DNA of 64,000 nt from Ramlibacter sp. (GTDB lineage Bacteria; Pseudomonadota; Gammaproteobacteria; Burkholderiales; Burkholderiaceae_C): contig JAUYOG010000021.1 in NCBI GenBank assembly GCA_030695945.1, positions 30,840-94,839 of the forward strand, read 5' to 3'. Both the position numbers and the translations under genes were made by a program. How positions within the stretch are numbered: the stretch's first letter is position 1; every line of letters starts with the position of its first letter. The notes under the pieces were generated by a model that saw only the letters and a program-made list of their open reading frames with translations, searched no databases and was not told the DNA's origin. Positions 8,076-16,706 of the stretch are shown in pieces.

Positions 8076-9688
8076 GGGTTCCTCCGTGAATCCTTGCGCG
8101 ACTTGAGGACGCGACCCGTGCCGTGGGCCGTCACGCCCAGAAGGGCCAGCCCCGCGAATATCCATCCTGGAATGTCGAGCCACAGGGCGTGGTCGCCGCC
8201 GCGGCCGGGCATGTATACGCCCGCCACCCGCTCGAGCCGGCCGTCCGAGGCATGGCAGGCGGGGCATTGCAGCGCGTCCCTCGCGGGCGCGACCATGTGC
8301 GTGATCGGCCACGTGCTCTCGGTCGGGATGAAGGCCACCTGCCCCGAGAACGGCCGCTTGACGTCCGCCATGCCGGCGGCAACCGCCTTCTCCCAATTGA
8401 GGTTGGTCCAGTACGCGGTGTCGTCCTTGCCCGCCAGGTGCGCCACGACCAGCGACTTGTTGACAGGGTCGTACACCTGCTTGCCGCGGAACACCTTGAC
8501 CGGCCAGATCATCGACTTGCCGTCGCCGGGGCTCCCCTCGAAACGGTTGATCTGGACCGGGCGGCCGTTGTCGACGATCTCGTCGCCCGGCAGCTTGTAT
8601 TTCACGGTGCCGTTGAACCAGATGTACTCGGGCACCACCTTCTCGGCCATCACGAAGTCGCCCTTCATCCCGTTGTAGACGACCTGCCCGTCGTCGTCCT
8701 TGCGGACCAGCGGCTTGCCGTCGGGACCCCGCTTGCCGGCCGTGGACCAGTCCCACGACATCTTGGTGGGCACGCCACCGCGCGCATAACTGGGGATATG
8801 GCAGGTCTGGCACGCCACCTTCGCCGTGTGGTCATTGAGCTTGGCCGTCTTCTTGTGGGGCGCCTGGTCATGGCACGCCTGGCAAGTCGTCGGGTTCGTC
8901 GTCTCGGCCTTTCCGCGCTGGTGCGCCGCGCCCTTGTCCTGGGCGGTCGGCGCGTAGCGGCTGCCCGGAACCTGGTGCCCGTCGGTCTTGTGGCAGGTGG
9001 CGCAGGAGAAGTTGTTGCCGTCGGGGCTCATGTGGACGTCGAGCGCCTTCTCCGGCGATTCGAGGGAGCTGTCGAGGTCGCCATGCTTGACGCCGTCGCC
9101 CCCGCCGCCCTGGAAGTGGCACGCACCGCAGGTCGCGCGGCTGGTCTTGCCCACGCGCTGGGCGATGGCCTTGAGGTCGATCCCCTTGACGATCTTGCCC
9201 GAGCCCGGGGGCATCTCGATGTCCCTGGCCACCACGTTACCGGCGAGGCCGGCCTCCTTTTTGTACTTGCCGGTGGTGTCGTGGCAGACGATGCAGTCCA
9301 CGTTCTCCTCCGACGCGAAGTCGAAGCCTTCGGTCTTCATGCCGTAGCCGACGTGGCAGGTTGCGCAGGAGTCGTAGTTCGACGCGGCCGAGGTGCAGAA
9401 GTTGTTGACCACATGCCGCTTGCCGAGGGTCTGGCCGGTGGCCGGGTTCACGTACTCCCACTTCCAGTGCTGGGTCTTGTGGACCTGCTTGGCCGCTTCG
9501 GTGTGGCAGGTCAGGCAGGCCCGCGTCACCTCGGGGCCCGAGCCGAAATTCACCTGCAGTTCGGCAAACTTGCCGTGGTCGGCCGTGCCGGCGCCGGGTT
9601 TGATCGCCCCGATGGCCGCCGTGGGCAGACCCAGCGCGAAAGCCAGCGCGAGCGCGACGAGCGCGCGTGTTTCCGGAAGAATGGTCAT
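8072..9688 (-). CDS. Octaheme c-type cytochrome, tetrathionate reductase (OTR) family
   Basis: A 538-residue exported protein with a signal peptide (1-28) and exactly eight CxxCH motifs: CLTCH (from residue 58), CATCH, CIVCH, CGACH, CATCH, CQACH, CQTCH, CPACH. Layout and length match the OTR family, whose Shewanella member reduces tetrathionate, nitrite and hydroxylamine in vitro; the physiological substrate is unsettled. The conserved NFCTSAASNYDSCATCH region is near the presumed catalytic heme. A C-terminal helix (LDIPGWIFAGLALLGVTAHG) followed by basic residues should anchor it in the inner membrane next to cytochrome b, with which it is translationally coupled. It is six bases from the small exported gene upstream. 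Confidence 0.9.
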   Translation of the reverse strand: MTILPETRALVALALAFALGLPTAAIGAIKPGAGTADHGKFAELQVNFGSGPEVTRACLTCHTEAAKQVHKTQHWKWEYVNPATGQTLGKRHVVNNFCTSAASNYDSCATCHVGYGMKTEGFDFASEENVDCIVCHDTTGKYKKEAGLAGNVVARDIEMPPGSGKIVKGIDLKAIAQRVGKTSRATCGACHFQGGGGDGVKHGDLDSSLESPEKALDVHMSPDGNNFSCATCHKTDGHQVPGSRYAPTAQDKGAAHQRGKAETTNPTTCQACHDQAPHKKTAKLNDHTAKVACQTCHIPSYARGGVPTKMSWDWSTAGKRGPDGKPLVRKDDDGQVVYNGMKGDFVMAEKVVPEYIWFNGTVKYKLPGDEIVDNGRPVQINRFEGSPGDGKSMIWPVKVFRGKQVYDPVNKSLVVAHLAGKDDTAYWTNLNWEKAVAAGMADVKRPFSGQVAFIPTESTWPITHMVAPARDALQCPACHASDGRLERVAGVYMPGRGGDHALWLDIPGWIFAGLALLGVTAHGTGRVLKSRKDSRRNP

Positions 9689-9694
9689 GGCGTC

Positions 9695-10012
9695 TCAGCA
9701 GCCTGCCGTCTTCTTGAACGTGCGGCTCTCGTTCCTCTCGCCCTTCTCGAACCGGGACCGGATCTCGTCGCCCACCTGGATGCGCTTGTCCTTGAACTTC
9801 TCCAGCGTCAGGTCGTCGGTGATGTGGATGGTCACGAGCGCGCCGCCCTTGTTGTCCTTGAGGATTGCGTCCGCGGACTTGCCGTCCTTGGCCAGCTCGA
9901 TCTTGGTCACCGGGCCGACGACGGTCACCGGGTCGGCGAGCGAGGGCGCGGAGAACGCGAACAATGCGGCGGTGGCGGCGGCAGCCGCGAATGCGTGCAA
10001 TAGGGATTTCAT
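9695..10012 (-). CDS. Small exported protein of unknown function
   Basis: A 105-residue protein with a clear signal peptide (cleavage near ALADP, about residue 26). The mature part is ~79 residues, rich in Lys/Asp/Thr with alternating hydrophobic beta-like segments (VTVVGPVTKIEL, GALVTIHITD) and a single C-terminal Cys that is the final residue. It resembles small periplasmic OB-fold-like proteins, but I do not recognise a named family. The ribosome site AGGAGGTAAGTT before the ATG is close to ideal, so it should be made in quantity. It sits between the porin (22-base gap) and the octaheme gene (6-base gap). Confidence 0.75.
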   Translation of the reverse strand: MKSLLHAFAAAAATAALFAFSAPSLADPVTVVGPVTKIELAKDGKSADAILKDNKGGALVTIHITDDLTLEKFKDKRIQVGDEIRSRFEKGERNESRTFKKTAGC

Positions 10013-10034
10013 AACTTACCTCCTGTGATCGGAA

Positions 10035-11852
10035 TCAGAACTTCACTTCGAACGTCGCGTACAGGTCGTAGGCCTTGGACAGCGGCGTGAGCGTCATCAT
10101 TTGCCCCTGGACATCGGAAATCTTCACCGGCGCGCCGACCCAGTTGTTGCTGCCGGTGTAGTTGAAGTCGTAGTACCGGGCGCCGAGCTTGAAGAAGGCC
10201 TTGCCCTTCGGCGACGCAATCGGTGTGTTGCCGACCTCCTGGATGACATAGGCCTCGTATACGTTGCCGCGGACGCCCGCCTTCGAGGTCCACATGTCCT
10301 CGGCGGCCGGCGCGAACGTGATCCAGTTCTTCGAGCCATGGTTGAACTCGAACCCGAGCCTGGTTCTCGAGGGCAGGTCGTAGCGAAGCCCCACGGCGAC
10401 CGCGGTGCCGGTCTTCCTGCTGGGCGCCTCCGGCTGGAAGAACGCGCCGGTCAGCAAGCCCTGGAAGCCGAACTGCGAGGAAACGTTCTGGTTCGGGTGG
10501 GTGACGCTCACGCCAGCGTCGGCGAATACGTTGAGGTTGCCCGGGCCGACGCCCTTGAACATCTTCATCACGCCGGCCCCGTACCAGTCGATGTCGCCCA
10601 GGTTGGTCTTCGGCGAGGTGTTGCCGAAGTAGGTGTTGCTCATCGCCGGCGCGTCGAAGATGTTCATGCCGCGATTCCACTGCAGCCAGACGCGCAGCTG
10701 GTCGGTGTCGATGGGCACCACCGAGAGGCCGAGCATGTCGGTATCGGAGATGGCGTTGCCGGGTGTGTTGCGGAAACCGCTCTCGAAGCCGCGGCCGTAA
10801 CAGAGTTTGGCGAACGCGCCCGGCAGCCCGTCGATATCCGGCGCATAACCGAGCGTCATGCCGTCGAAGGCGTAGTCGATCAGCAGCGAGGGCACGCCGC
10901 CGGTGCCGGGCGAGGGGTTGTTGGCCCGCAGATGGCTGGACGCCCCGCCTGTGGTCGGGCGCCGGCCGACAGAGAACCACATGTCGCGGTCGGCGATGTT
11001 GCTCCAGGTGCCGTAGGCGCGATCGACCGCCGCATAGCTGTTGGACTGCACGTGACCGAGCGTTCCGTCGAAGACGCCGACGCGGTCGGCGAAGAAGGGC
11101 GCCGCGCCGGCGTTGGTGATGGCCGATGCGTCCTGGCCGCCGAAGGTCTTTTCCATCAGGAGGCGCCCGGTGAAGGAGACATCCCGCATGACCTTGGCGT
11201 TAGCGTCGATGCCCGCGCTGACAGTGTGGATCGAGCTGTTCCTGGGCGTGTACGAGGGAACCGGGACCGCGAAGCCTCCGAGTCCCTGCACGAGGCCCTG
11301 GTTCTGCGGCTGCGACAGGAAGGCGCGGGCCTGCTCGATGGTCTTCACGCCGCCCATGGCCTGCGAGAACTGGGCCAGCGCGCTCAACGCGCCCGCAGTG
11401 GACATCGCGCCCGCCTCGGCAGCGCCGAAGAACGACGACGACCCCGCCGCGGTGGACGGGTTGGCGAAGAAGTCGCCCTGCAGTTTCTGCTGTGCGTTCT
11501 GGAATGTCGCGTTGACGTCGGTGAAGGCCCGGGTCTCGCCGCGCAGCGAATCGAGGCGGTAACGGAAGTCGCCGCCGACCGTCAGCCATTTGCCGAGCGA
11601 CTTGTCCTCCAGGCGCTTGACCTCGTTCCTGAGGTCGTCCACCCCAGCCGCGGCCGTCTGGCCCTTGACCTCCTCCACGGCCTTCGTCGCCTTCCGGTCG
11701 TTGGCCTGGACCTGGTCCTTCAGCTGCTGGAGCTCGCGCGAGAGCGACTCGATTCTGCGGACCAGTTCCTCGTCGGCCGCGGTGGCGGCCTGCGGGATGC
11801 CCATGCCCATGATCAGGGCGGCCAGCATCGTCTTCGATAGGGACGGGATCAT
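10035..11852 (-). CDS. DUF3373-type outer-membrane porin with N-terminal coiled coil
   Basis: First gene of the octaheme operon. It has a signal peptide, then a predicted coiled coil (about residues 28-85: heptad-like LVRRIESLSRELQQLKDQV), then a long beta-barrel region ending in YATFEVKF with the C-terminal Phe expected for BamA insertion. The order signal-coiled coil-barrel matches DUF3373 porins. The coiled coil may reach towards peptidoglycan or trimerise. Two adjacent ATGs exist (11855 and 11852); AGGAGAA directly precedes the first, so the second has the better spacing. The role is probably uptake of an anionic substrate for the octaheme enzyme, which is inference from context. Confidence 0.82.
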   Translation of the reverse strand: MIPSLSKTMLAALIMGMGIPQAATAADEELVRRIESLSRELQQLKDQVQANDRKATKAVEEVKGQTAAAGVDDLRNEVKRLEDKSLGKWLTVGGDFRYRLDSLRGETRAFTDVNATFQNAQQKLQGDFFANPSTAAGSSSFFGAAEAGAMSTAGALSALAQFSQAMGGVKTIEQARAFLSQPQNQGLVQGLGGFAVPVPSYTPRNSSIHTVSAGIDANAKVMRDVSFTGRLLMEKTFGGQDASAITNAGAAPFFADRVGVFDGTLGHVQSNSYAAVDRAYGTWSNIADRDMWFSVGRRPTTGGASSHLRANNPSPGTGGVPSLLIDYAFDGMTLGYAPDIDGLPGAFAKLCYGRGFESGFRNTPGNAISDTDMLGLSVVPIDTDQLRVWLQWNRGMNIFDAPAMSNTYFGNTSPKTNLGDIDWYGAGVMKMFKGVGPGNLNVFADAGVSVTHPNQNVSSQFGFQGLLTGAFFQPEAPSRKTGTAVAVGLRYDLPSRTRLGFEFNHGSKNWITFAPAAEDMWTSKAGVRGNVYEAYVIQEVGNTPIASPKGKAFFKLGARYYDFNYTGSNNWVGAPVKISDVQGQMMTLTPLSKAYDLYATFEVKF

Positions 11853-11888
11853 CATTTCTCCTGGTGGGTCGACGTTATCGTCAAAAAC

Positions 11889-11914
11889 ATAATATTGTTG
11901 AATATATTGAATAT
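11889..11914. promoter_or_regulatory. AT-rich overlapping inverted repeats, candidate ArsR/SqrR operator
   Basis: A 26-base block without G+C richness in a very GC-rich region. It contains ATATT-GTTG-AATAT (11892-11905) and the overlapping 11-mer ATATT-G-AATAT (11904-11914). AT-rich inverted repeats of this size are typical operators of BigR/SqrR-type repressors. If the FNR site upstream acts at -41.5, the start of porin-operon transcription falls near 11902, inside this block, where a bound repressor would block initiation. Confidence 0.55.
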
Positions 11915-11936
11915 GGCCGGCCGCCCGAATCCGACC

Positions 11937-11950
11937 TTGATGCAGATCAA
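11937..11950. promoter_or_regulatory. Perfect FNR/Anr box upstream of porin-octaheme operon
   Basis: TTGATGCAGATCAA is an exact match to the FNR consensus TTGAT-N4-ATCAA. It is centred at 11943.5, about 92 bases before the porin start on the minus strand and 49 before the M50 protease GTG on the plus strand. The minus-strand operon is the natural target, giving activation without oxygen. Confidence 0.7.
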
Positions 11951-11992
11951 CGGTTGGTCCGGGCGGCTGTCGCGGTCTGAGACAATCGCCCG

Positions 11993-12661
11993 GTGAACCT
12001 ACCGAACCTCATTCAGACCGTCCTGATCTACGCGCTGCCGGTGCTCTTCGCGATCACCATCCACGAGGCGGCGCATGGCTACGTGGCGCGCTACCTCGGC
12101 GACAACACCGCCTATGTCATGGGCCGCGTGACGCTGAACCCGCTCAAGCACATCGACCCGGTGGGCACCATCCTGATGCCGCTGATGCTGTACTTCGCGA
12201 CTTCAGGGGCGTTCCTGTTCGGCTATGCCAAGCCGGTGCCCGTGAATTTCGGCCACCTGCGCCGGCCCAAGCGCGACATGATCTGGGTCGCGCTCGCGGG
12301 GCCGGCCTCGAACTTCATCCAGGCCATCCTGTGGGCCATCGCCTTCATCGTGCTGGTGGGTGCGGACGTCAACGAGCGCTTCTTCCTCGAGATGTGCAAA
12401 GCCGGCGTCCTCGTCAACCTCGTCATGTGGGCGTTCAACCTGTTCCCCCTGCCGCCGCTGGACGGCGGCCGCATCCTGGTGGGCCTGCTGCCGCACCGCC
12501 AGGCCTACGCCGTGAGCCGAATCGAGCCCTGGGGCTTCTTCATCGTGCTCGGCCTGGTGCTGCTCGGCGTGGTTGGCACGTACTGGCTGCGCCCGCTCAT
12601 CGCCGTGGGGTACACCTCGATCGACTTCCTGCTGACGCCCCTTTCCGCCCTCTTTCGCTGA
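11993..12661 (+). CDS. Site-2 protease family (M50) membrane metalloprotease
   Basis: A 222-residue polytopic membrane protein. The zinc motif HEAAH lies in the first helix region (ITIHEAAHGYVARYLGD) and the second conserved segment NLFPLPPLDGGRIL supplies the Asp ligand, as in compact rhomboid-sized M50 proteins with no PDZ domain. The fold and motifs are complete, so it is probably active in intramembrane cleavage; substrate unknown. It starts with GTG at 11993 and is followed nine bases later by trpS. Confidence 0.9.
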   Translation: MNLPNLIQTVLIYALPVLFAITIHEAAHGYVARYLGDNTAYVMGRVTLNPLKHIDPVGTILMPLMLYFATSGAFLFGYAKPVPVNFGHLRRPKRDMIWVALAGPASNFIQAILWAIAFIVLVGADVNERFFLEMCKAGVLVNLVMWAFNLFPLPPLDGGRILVGLLPHRQAYAVSRIEPWGFFIVLGLVLLGVVGTYWLRPLIAVGYTSIDFLLTPLSALFR

Positions 12662-12670
12662 CCCAACGCC

Positions 12671-13966
12671 ATGAGCCCGACCCGTCCCGTCCGCTTCCTC
12701 ACCGGCATCACCACCACCGGCACGCCGCACCTGGGCAACTACGTCGGCGCGCTGCGCCCCGCCGTCCAGGCGAGCCGGCGCCCCGGCACCGAGAACTTCT
12801 ATTTCCTCGCCGACTACCACGCGCTGATCAAGTGCGACGAGCCGGCGCGCATGCAGCGCTCCACGCTGGAGATCGCGGCCTGCTGGCTCGCGATCGGGCT
12901 GGATCCCGAATCCGTCTTCTTCTACCGCCAGTCGGACATCCCCGAGATCACGGAACTCACGTGGCTGCTCACGTGCGTCACGGGCAAGGGCGTGCTCAAT
13001 CGGGCGCATGCCTACAAGGCCTCGGTGGACAAGAACGTCGCCGCCGGAGCCGATCCGGATTCGGACGTGACCGCGGGCCTGTTCATGTACCCGGTGCTGA
13101 TGGCCGCCGACATCCTCATGTTCAAGGCGCACAAGATCCCGGTGGGGCGAGACCAGGTCCAGCACATCGAAATGGCGCGCGACATCGCGCAGAGCTTCAA
13201 CCACCTGTACGGCGAGCACTTCGTGTTGCCGGAAGCGGCCATCGACGACACCGTGGCGCTGCTGCCCGGCACCGACGGTCGCAAGATGAGCAAGAGCTAC
13301 GACAACGCGATCCCCCTGTTCGCGCCGCCGGCCGAGCTGCGCAAGCAGATCGCCGGCATCGTGACGGACTCGCGCGTGCCGGGAGAGCCCAAGGAAGTCG
13401 AAGGCTCCGCCCTGTTCCAGATTTTCGAGGCGTTCGCCTCACCCGAGGAGACGCACCAGTTGCGCCGGGCCTATGCCGACGGCATCGCCTGGAGCGACGC
13501 CAAGCAGATGCTGTTCGAGCGCATCGACGGCGAGATCGCTCCCATGCGCGAGCGCTACGACGCGCTGGTGGGCAACCCCGCGCAGCTGGAGAAAGTGCTG
13601 CGTGGCGGCGCCGACAAGGTGCGCGCCCTGGCGACGCCCTTCATGGCCGAGCTGCGCAGCGCCGTGGGCCTGCGCAACCTGGCCGCAGGGACCGCCCCCG
13701 CGCGCAAGGCCAAGCCGGCCAAGGCAGCGCTGCCGTCGTTCAAGCAGTATCGCGAGGCCGACGGGCTGCACTACTTCAAGCTGGTGGATTCCGGCGGCGC
13801 CTTGCTGGCGCAGAGCACCGGTTTCGGCACGCCCCAGGAAGCCGGCCGGATGGTCGCCCAGCTCAAGCAGGGCCGGCTCGACGGTGCGCAGGCCGCCTTG
13901 CAACTGGCTGACGGCGTGAGCCGGGCCGACGTCGCGGCGGCGCTGGCCACCCTGGCGCAGGGCTGA
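12671..13966 (+). CDS. trpS: Tryptophan--tRNA ligase, with C-terminal extension
   Basis: Charges tRNA-Trp. Class I signatures are TGTPHLGNYVG (16-26, the HIGH region) and GRKMSKSYDN (KMSKS). The catalytic core is the usual ~340 residues; a further ~80 residues follow after a Lys/Ala linker (APARKAKPAKAALPS) and form a small folded-looking domain seen in many betaproteobacterial TrpS, giving 431 residues. An internal Asp-rich insertion (AAGADPDSDVTAG) is also typical of this longer type. Confidence 0.95.
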   Translation: MSPTRPVRFLTGITTTGTPHLGNYVGALRPAVQASRRPGTENFYFLADYHALIKCDEPARMQRSTLEIAACWLAIGLDPESVFFYRQSDIPEITELTWLLTCVTGKGVLNRAHAYKASVDKNVAAGADPDSDVTAGLFMYPVLMAADILMFKAHKIPVGRDQVQHIEMARDIAQSFNHLYGEHFVLPEAAIDDTVALLPGTDGRKMSKSYDNAIPLFAPPAELRKQIAGIVTDSRVPGEPKEVEGSALFQIFEAFASPEETHQLRRAYADGIAWSDAKQMLFERIDGEIAPMRERYDALVGNPAQLEKVLRGGADKVRALATPFMAELRSAVGLRNLAAGTAPARKAKPAKAALPSFKQYREADGLHYFKLVDSGGALLAQSTGFGTPQEAGRMVAQLKQGRLDGAQAALQLADGVSRADVAAALATLAQG

Positions 13967-14043
13967 CAGCGGGCGGTCGGTGATGGCATGCTAATGACAT
14001 CCCTCAACCCCAGCGCCCCCAATCGGAGTTATCCTTAGTTCCT

Positions 14044-14670
14044 ATGTCCGTCGATCCCACCAAACCCCCCAAGCCCATGAGCCTGTACGTCATCGACGAC
14101 CATCCGTTGATGCGCGAGGCCGTCGTCATGCTGCTGCGCCGCCTGCGCCCGGGCGCGAACGTTGTCGAGCTCGACCGCATCGGCGGCGTCGAGGCCGCCG
14201 TCAAGCAGCATGGCGCCCCCGACCTGATCTGCCTGGACCTGAAGCTGCCCGACACCACCGGCACTTCCGGCATCCATGAGCTGAAGAACCGCTTTCCCGA
14301 AACCCCTCTGGCCGTGCTGTCGGCGTCGCCCGCGGCGGACGCCGAGGAAGGCTGCATCGAGGCCGGCGCCGACATCTACATCGAGAAGTCCTCGGGCGCG
14401 CAGGAGATCGGCAACGCGTTGCGTGCGCTGCTCAATGCCGACGGCGGCTTCGAGGAACTCTCGCCCACCGACAGCAAGCTCTCGAAGCGCCAGAAGCAGC
14501 TGATCGTGATGCTGGACCGCGGCCTGTCCAACCGCGAGATCGCCGACGAACTCGGCATCAGCGAGCACACCGTCAAGGTGCACCTGTGGCGGCTGTTCCG
14601 GCGCCTGGGCGTCAAGAGCCGCACGCAGACCATCCACTACGCGCGCACTCACGGGATGCTGGCGAGCTGA
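14044..14670 (+). CDS. NarL/LuxR-family response regulator
   Basis: A 208-residue regulator. The receiver domain (about 13-130) has the acidic pocket DDH (18-20), phosphoacceptor Asp65 in LICLDLKLPD and the IEKSSG Lys. The LuxR helix-turn-helix (about 145-205) carries SNREIADELGISEHTVKVH. It is convergent with, and overlaps by 22 bases, a membrane histidine kinase that is a plausible partner. Targets are unknown. Confidence 0.88.
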   Translation: MSVDPTKPPKPMSLYVIDDHPLMREAVVMLLRRLRPGANVVELDRIGGVEAAVKQHGAPDLICLDLKLPDTTGTSGIHELKNRFPETPLAVLSASPAADAEEGCIEAGADIYIEKSSGAQEIGNALRALLNADGGFEELSPTDSKLSKRQKQLIVMLDRGLSNREIADELGISEHTVKVHLWRLFRRLGVKSRTQTIHYARTHGMLAS

Positions 14671-16064
14671 GTCGCGGCCGTGGCCGCGCGGTCGGCCGCG
14701 TCCTGCGCATCGGTGGGCTTGAGCATCAGCCGGAACACCGTGCCGCGCCCCGGGCGCGAAGCCAGGCTCAACGGGTGTCCCAGGATGCCCGCCAGCCTCG
14801 AGACGATGTACAGCCCCAGCCCGAAGCCATCCTCCGTGCCCGCGTGGCTGGGCACCTTGTAGAACTCCCGGAAGATCTCGCGCTGGTGCACCGGCGCGAT
14901 GCCCACGCCCGTGTCCCAGATTTCGATCCGGCGGCCCGTCGCCGTGGCGCGGGACGCGACGAGCAGCCCGCCGCGCTGCGTGTATTTCACGGCGTTGGAC
15001 ACCAGGTTGCCGACGATGCGGCGCAGCAGGATCGGGTCGGACAGCACGGTTCCCGGCGTGACGTGCACCCGGAACTCCAGGCCCTTGGCCTGCGCGAGCG
15101 GCCGGTACTGCAGCTCCAGGTCGTGCAGCAGCTTGCCCAGGTCGACCGGCTCGATGTTCAGCTTGATCTTGCCCGAGTCGAGGCGCACCAGGTCGAATAG
15201 CGAGTCGAACAGCGCGTTCACGGCCTTGGTCGACTCGACGATCTTCGGCGCGATCTCGTGCACCAGCTCGGGCTCGCTGCCCAGCCAGTCGGCATACAGG
15301 CTGAGCGCGTGCACCGGCTGGCGAATGTCATGGGCGGCGCTCGCGAGGAAGCGGTTCTTGATTTCCACCGCGTCGAGCGCGGCCTGGGTCTGGCGGGTGA
15401 GGGATTCGATGAGCTGGTTGTTGCGGTACTGCAGCTCGAAGTTCCTGCGGTGCGTCACGTGCAGGCGCAGGCCGGCCTGGCGGAGCACCTGCCAGAAGAT
15501 CACCAGCAGCGTGATGACCCAGTAGTGGTAGTACGGGCCCATGAACTGGAGCTCGACCGCCACGCGCCACGCCATCACCGCCAACGCGGTGACGGCCAGC
15601 GTGTCCAGGTAGGCTCGCAATGTCGCCAGGTGGCTCGACAGGCTGTTGATCGAGAACATCGCCAGGCCCGCCATGATCAGCCAGCAGATGAACTGGTCGG
15701 CAAGCGACGTCCGGTCGAAGTAGAGCAGCGTAGTGAGCCCCCAGACGAAAGCGCTCACCGGCCACAGCATGCGGTAGCTGCCGAAGAACTTGAGGTGCTC
15801 GGCCGCGCCCTGCGCCATGATGTCCGCCACGTACTTGCGGATGACGGCGAAACGCGCGCCCGCCACCAGCAGCGCCGCCGCCGCCCACAGCGCGAGCGCG
15901 CCGATCGTGGCGTTGTCCCAGAGCACGCCCAGGAAGATGGGGATGAGCAGCAGGCCGACCAGCTGCGTGGTGCGGGCTGTTCGCATCAGGCTGCGCACCA
16001 GCTCCGCCTCGACCCACTGGGCTTCGGCGGGCGTGGCAACCGAGGGTGCGACGTCGGGCTTCAT
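14649..16064 (-). CDS. Membrane sensor histidine kinase
   Basis: A 471-residue kinase with a membrane-embedded sensor of about six helices (roughly 33-195) and no periplasmic domain of note. The HisKA helix has ASAAHDIRQPVHALSLY with phospho-His at 245. The ATPase domain has the N box in RIVGNLVSNAVKYT, WDTGVGIAP and the FGLGLYIV lid region. The sensor type resembles kinases that read membrane or redox state, but no ligand can be assigned. It is convergent with a NarL-type regulator whose 3' end it overlaps. Confidence 0.88.
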   Translation of the reverse strand: MKPDVAPSVATPAEAQWVEAELVRSLMRTARTTQLVGLLLIPIFLGVLWDNATIGALALWAAAALLVAGARFAVIRKYVADIMAQGAAEHLKFFGSYRMLWPVSAFVWGLTTLLYFDRTSLADQFICWLIMAGLAMFSINSLSSHLATLRAYLDTLAVTALAVMAWRVAVELQFMGPYYHYWVITLLVIFWQVLRQAGLRLHVTHRRNFELQYRNNQLIESLTRQTQAALDAVEIKNRFLASAAHDIRQPVHALSLYADWLGSEPELVHEIAPKIVESTKAVNALFDSLFDLVRLDSGKIKLNIEPVDLGKLLHDLELQYRPLAQAKGLEFRVHVTPGTVLSDPILLRRIVGNLVSNAVKYTQRGGLLVASRATATGRRIEIWDTGVGIAPVHQREIFREFYKVPSHAGTEDGFGLGLYIVSRLAGILGHPLSLASRPGRGTVFRLMLKPTDAQDAADRAATAATQLASIP

Positions 16065-16098
16065 GGCCCGAGTCTAGGGCAGAAAAAAACCGCGGTCC

Positions 16099-16467
16099 TC
16101 AGGCGAGGGCCGAACAGTACTCGATGAAGCGCCCCATGTCGTGCGCCTTGTGGAACACGGCGTCGGCGCCGAGCGCCAGGCAGTGCTTGTGGATCGCGGG
16201 CGAGACGTAGTTGCTCAGGACCACTGCCTTGCCGCCGGCGCACCAGGCGCGGCATTTCGGCAGGACGCCCATCCCGGTGCCGGCATCCAGGATCAGATCG
16301 ATCACCGCGAGGTCCCAGCCCTGCGGGTTCTCCTCGAGCCAGAGATTCGCCTCCGCCTCGGTGGTCACCGTCGTCACCGGCTTCAGGTCGCCGATGCTGC
16401 CCAGCAAGTCCGCGACGATGCCGTGGACCCGCCGGTCGTCTTCCACCAACAGCACGCGAATAGTCAC
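16099..16467 (-). CDS. Stand-alone response regulator receiver protein
   Basis: A 122-residue single receiver domain starting at GTG 16467 (MTIRVLLVEDDRRVHG). The acidic pocket is EDD (9-11), the phosphoacceptor is Asp57 in LAVIDLILD, the conserved Ser/Thr is in VVLSNY and the Lys is in VFHKAHD. No output domain follows, so it works by protein contact or as a phosphate shuttle. An upstream ATG at 16629 would add 54 residues with no family resemblance. It lies 34 bases upstream of the kinase gene on the same strand and could be cotranscribed with it. Confidence 0.78.
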   Translation of the reverse strand: MTIRVLLVEDDRRVHGIVADLLGSIGDLKPVTTVTTEAEANLWLEENPQGWDLAVIDLILDAGTGMGVLPKCRAWCAGGKAVVLSNYVSPAIHKHCLALGADAVFHKAHDMGRFIEYCSALA

Positions 16468-16644
16468 ATCGATCCTGACCGCGGTCCATGACGGGCAATA
16501 CAAAAGAAAACCGGCTCGCTTGGGGCGCAAGCCGGCCACCATACTTTCGATCGCGTTCCGTCGCTCGAATTCCTGTCGGATCGCAGCTGTGCATTGTTGA
16601 CGGTTTGGGCCCACAGGTCTGCCAGACATGTCCTACATCCAGCG

Positions 16645-16658
16645 CGACATTAATGTCG
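16645..16658. promoter_or_regulatory. 14-base perfect palindrome, candidate operator
   Basis: CGACATTAATGTCG is a perfect palindrome in the 239-base gap between two divergent signalling genes (starts at 16467 and 16707). Its size and position suit a dimeric regulator. No known consensus is claimed. Confidence 0.35.
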
Positions 16659-16706
16659 TAAGTTCTGGGGTCCTGCTCGTCATCAATCGGCTGCCAGAAC
16701 ATCATC

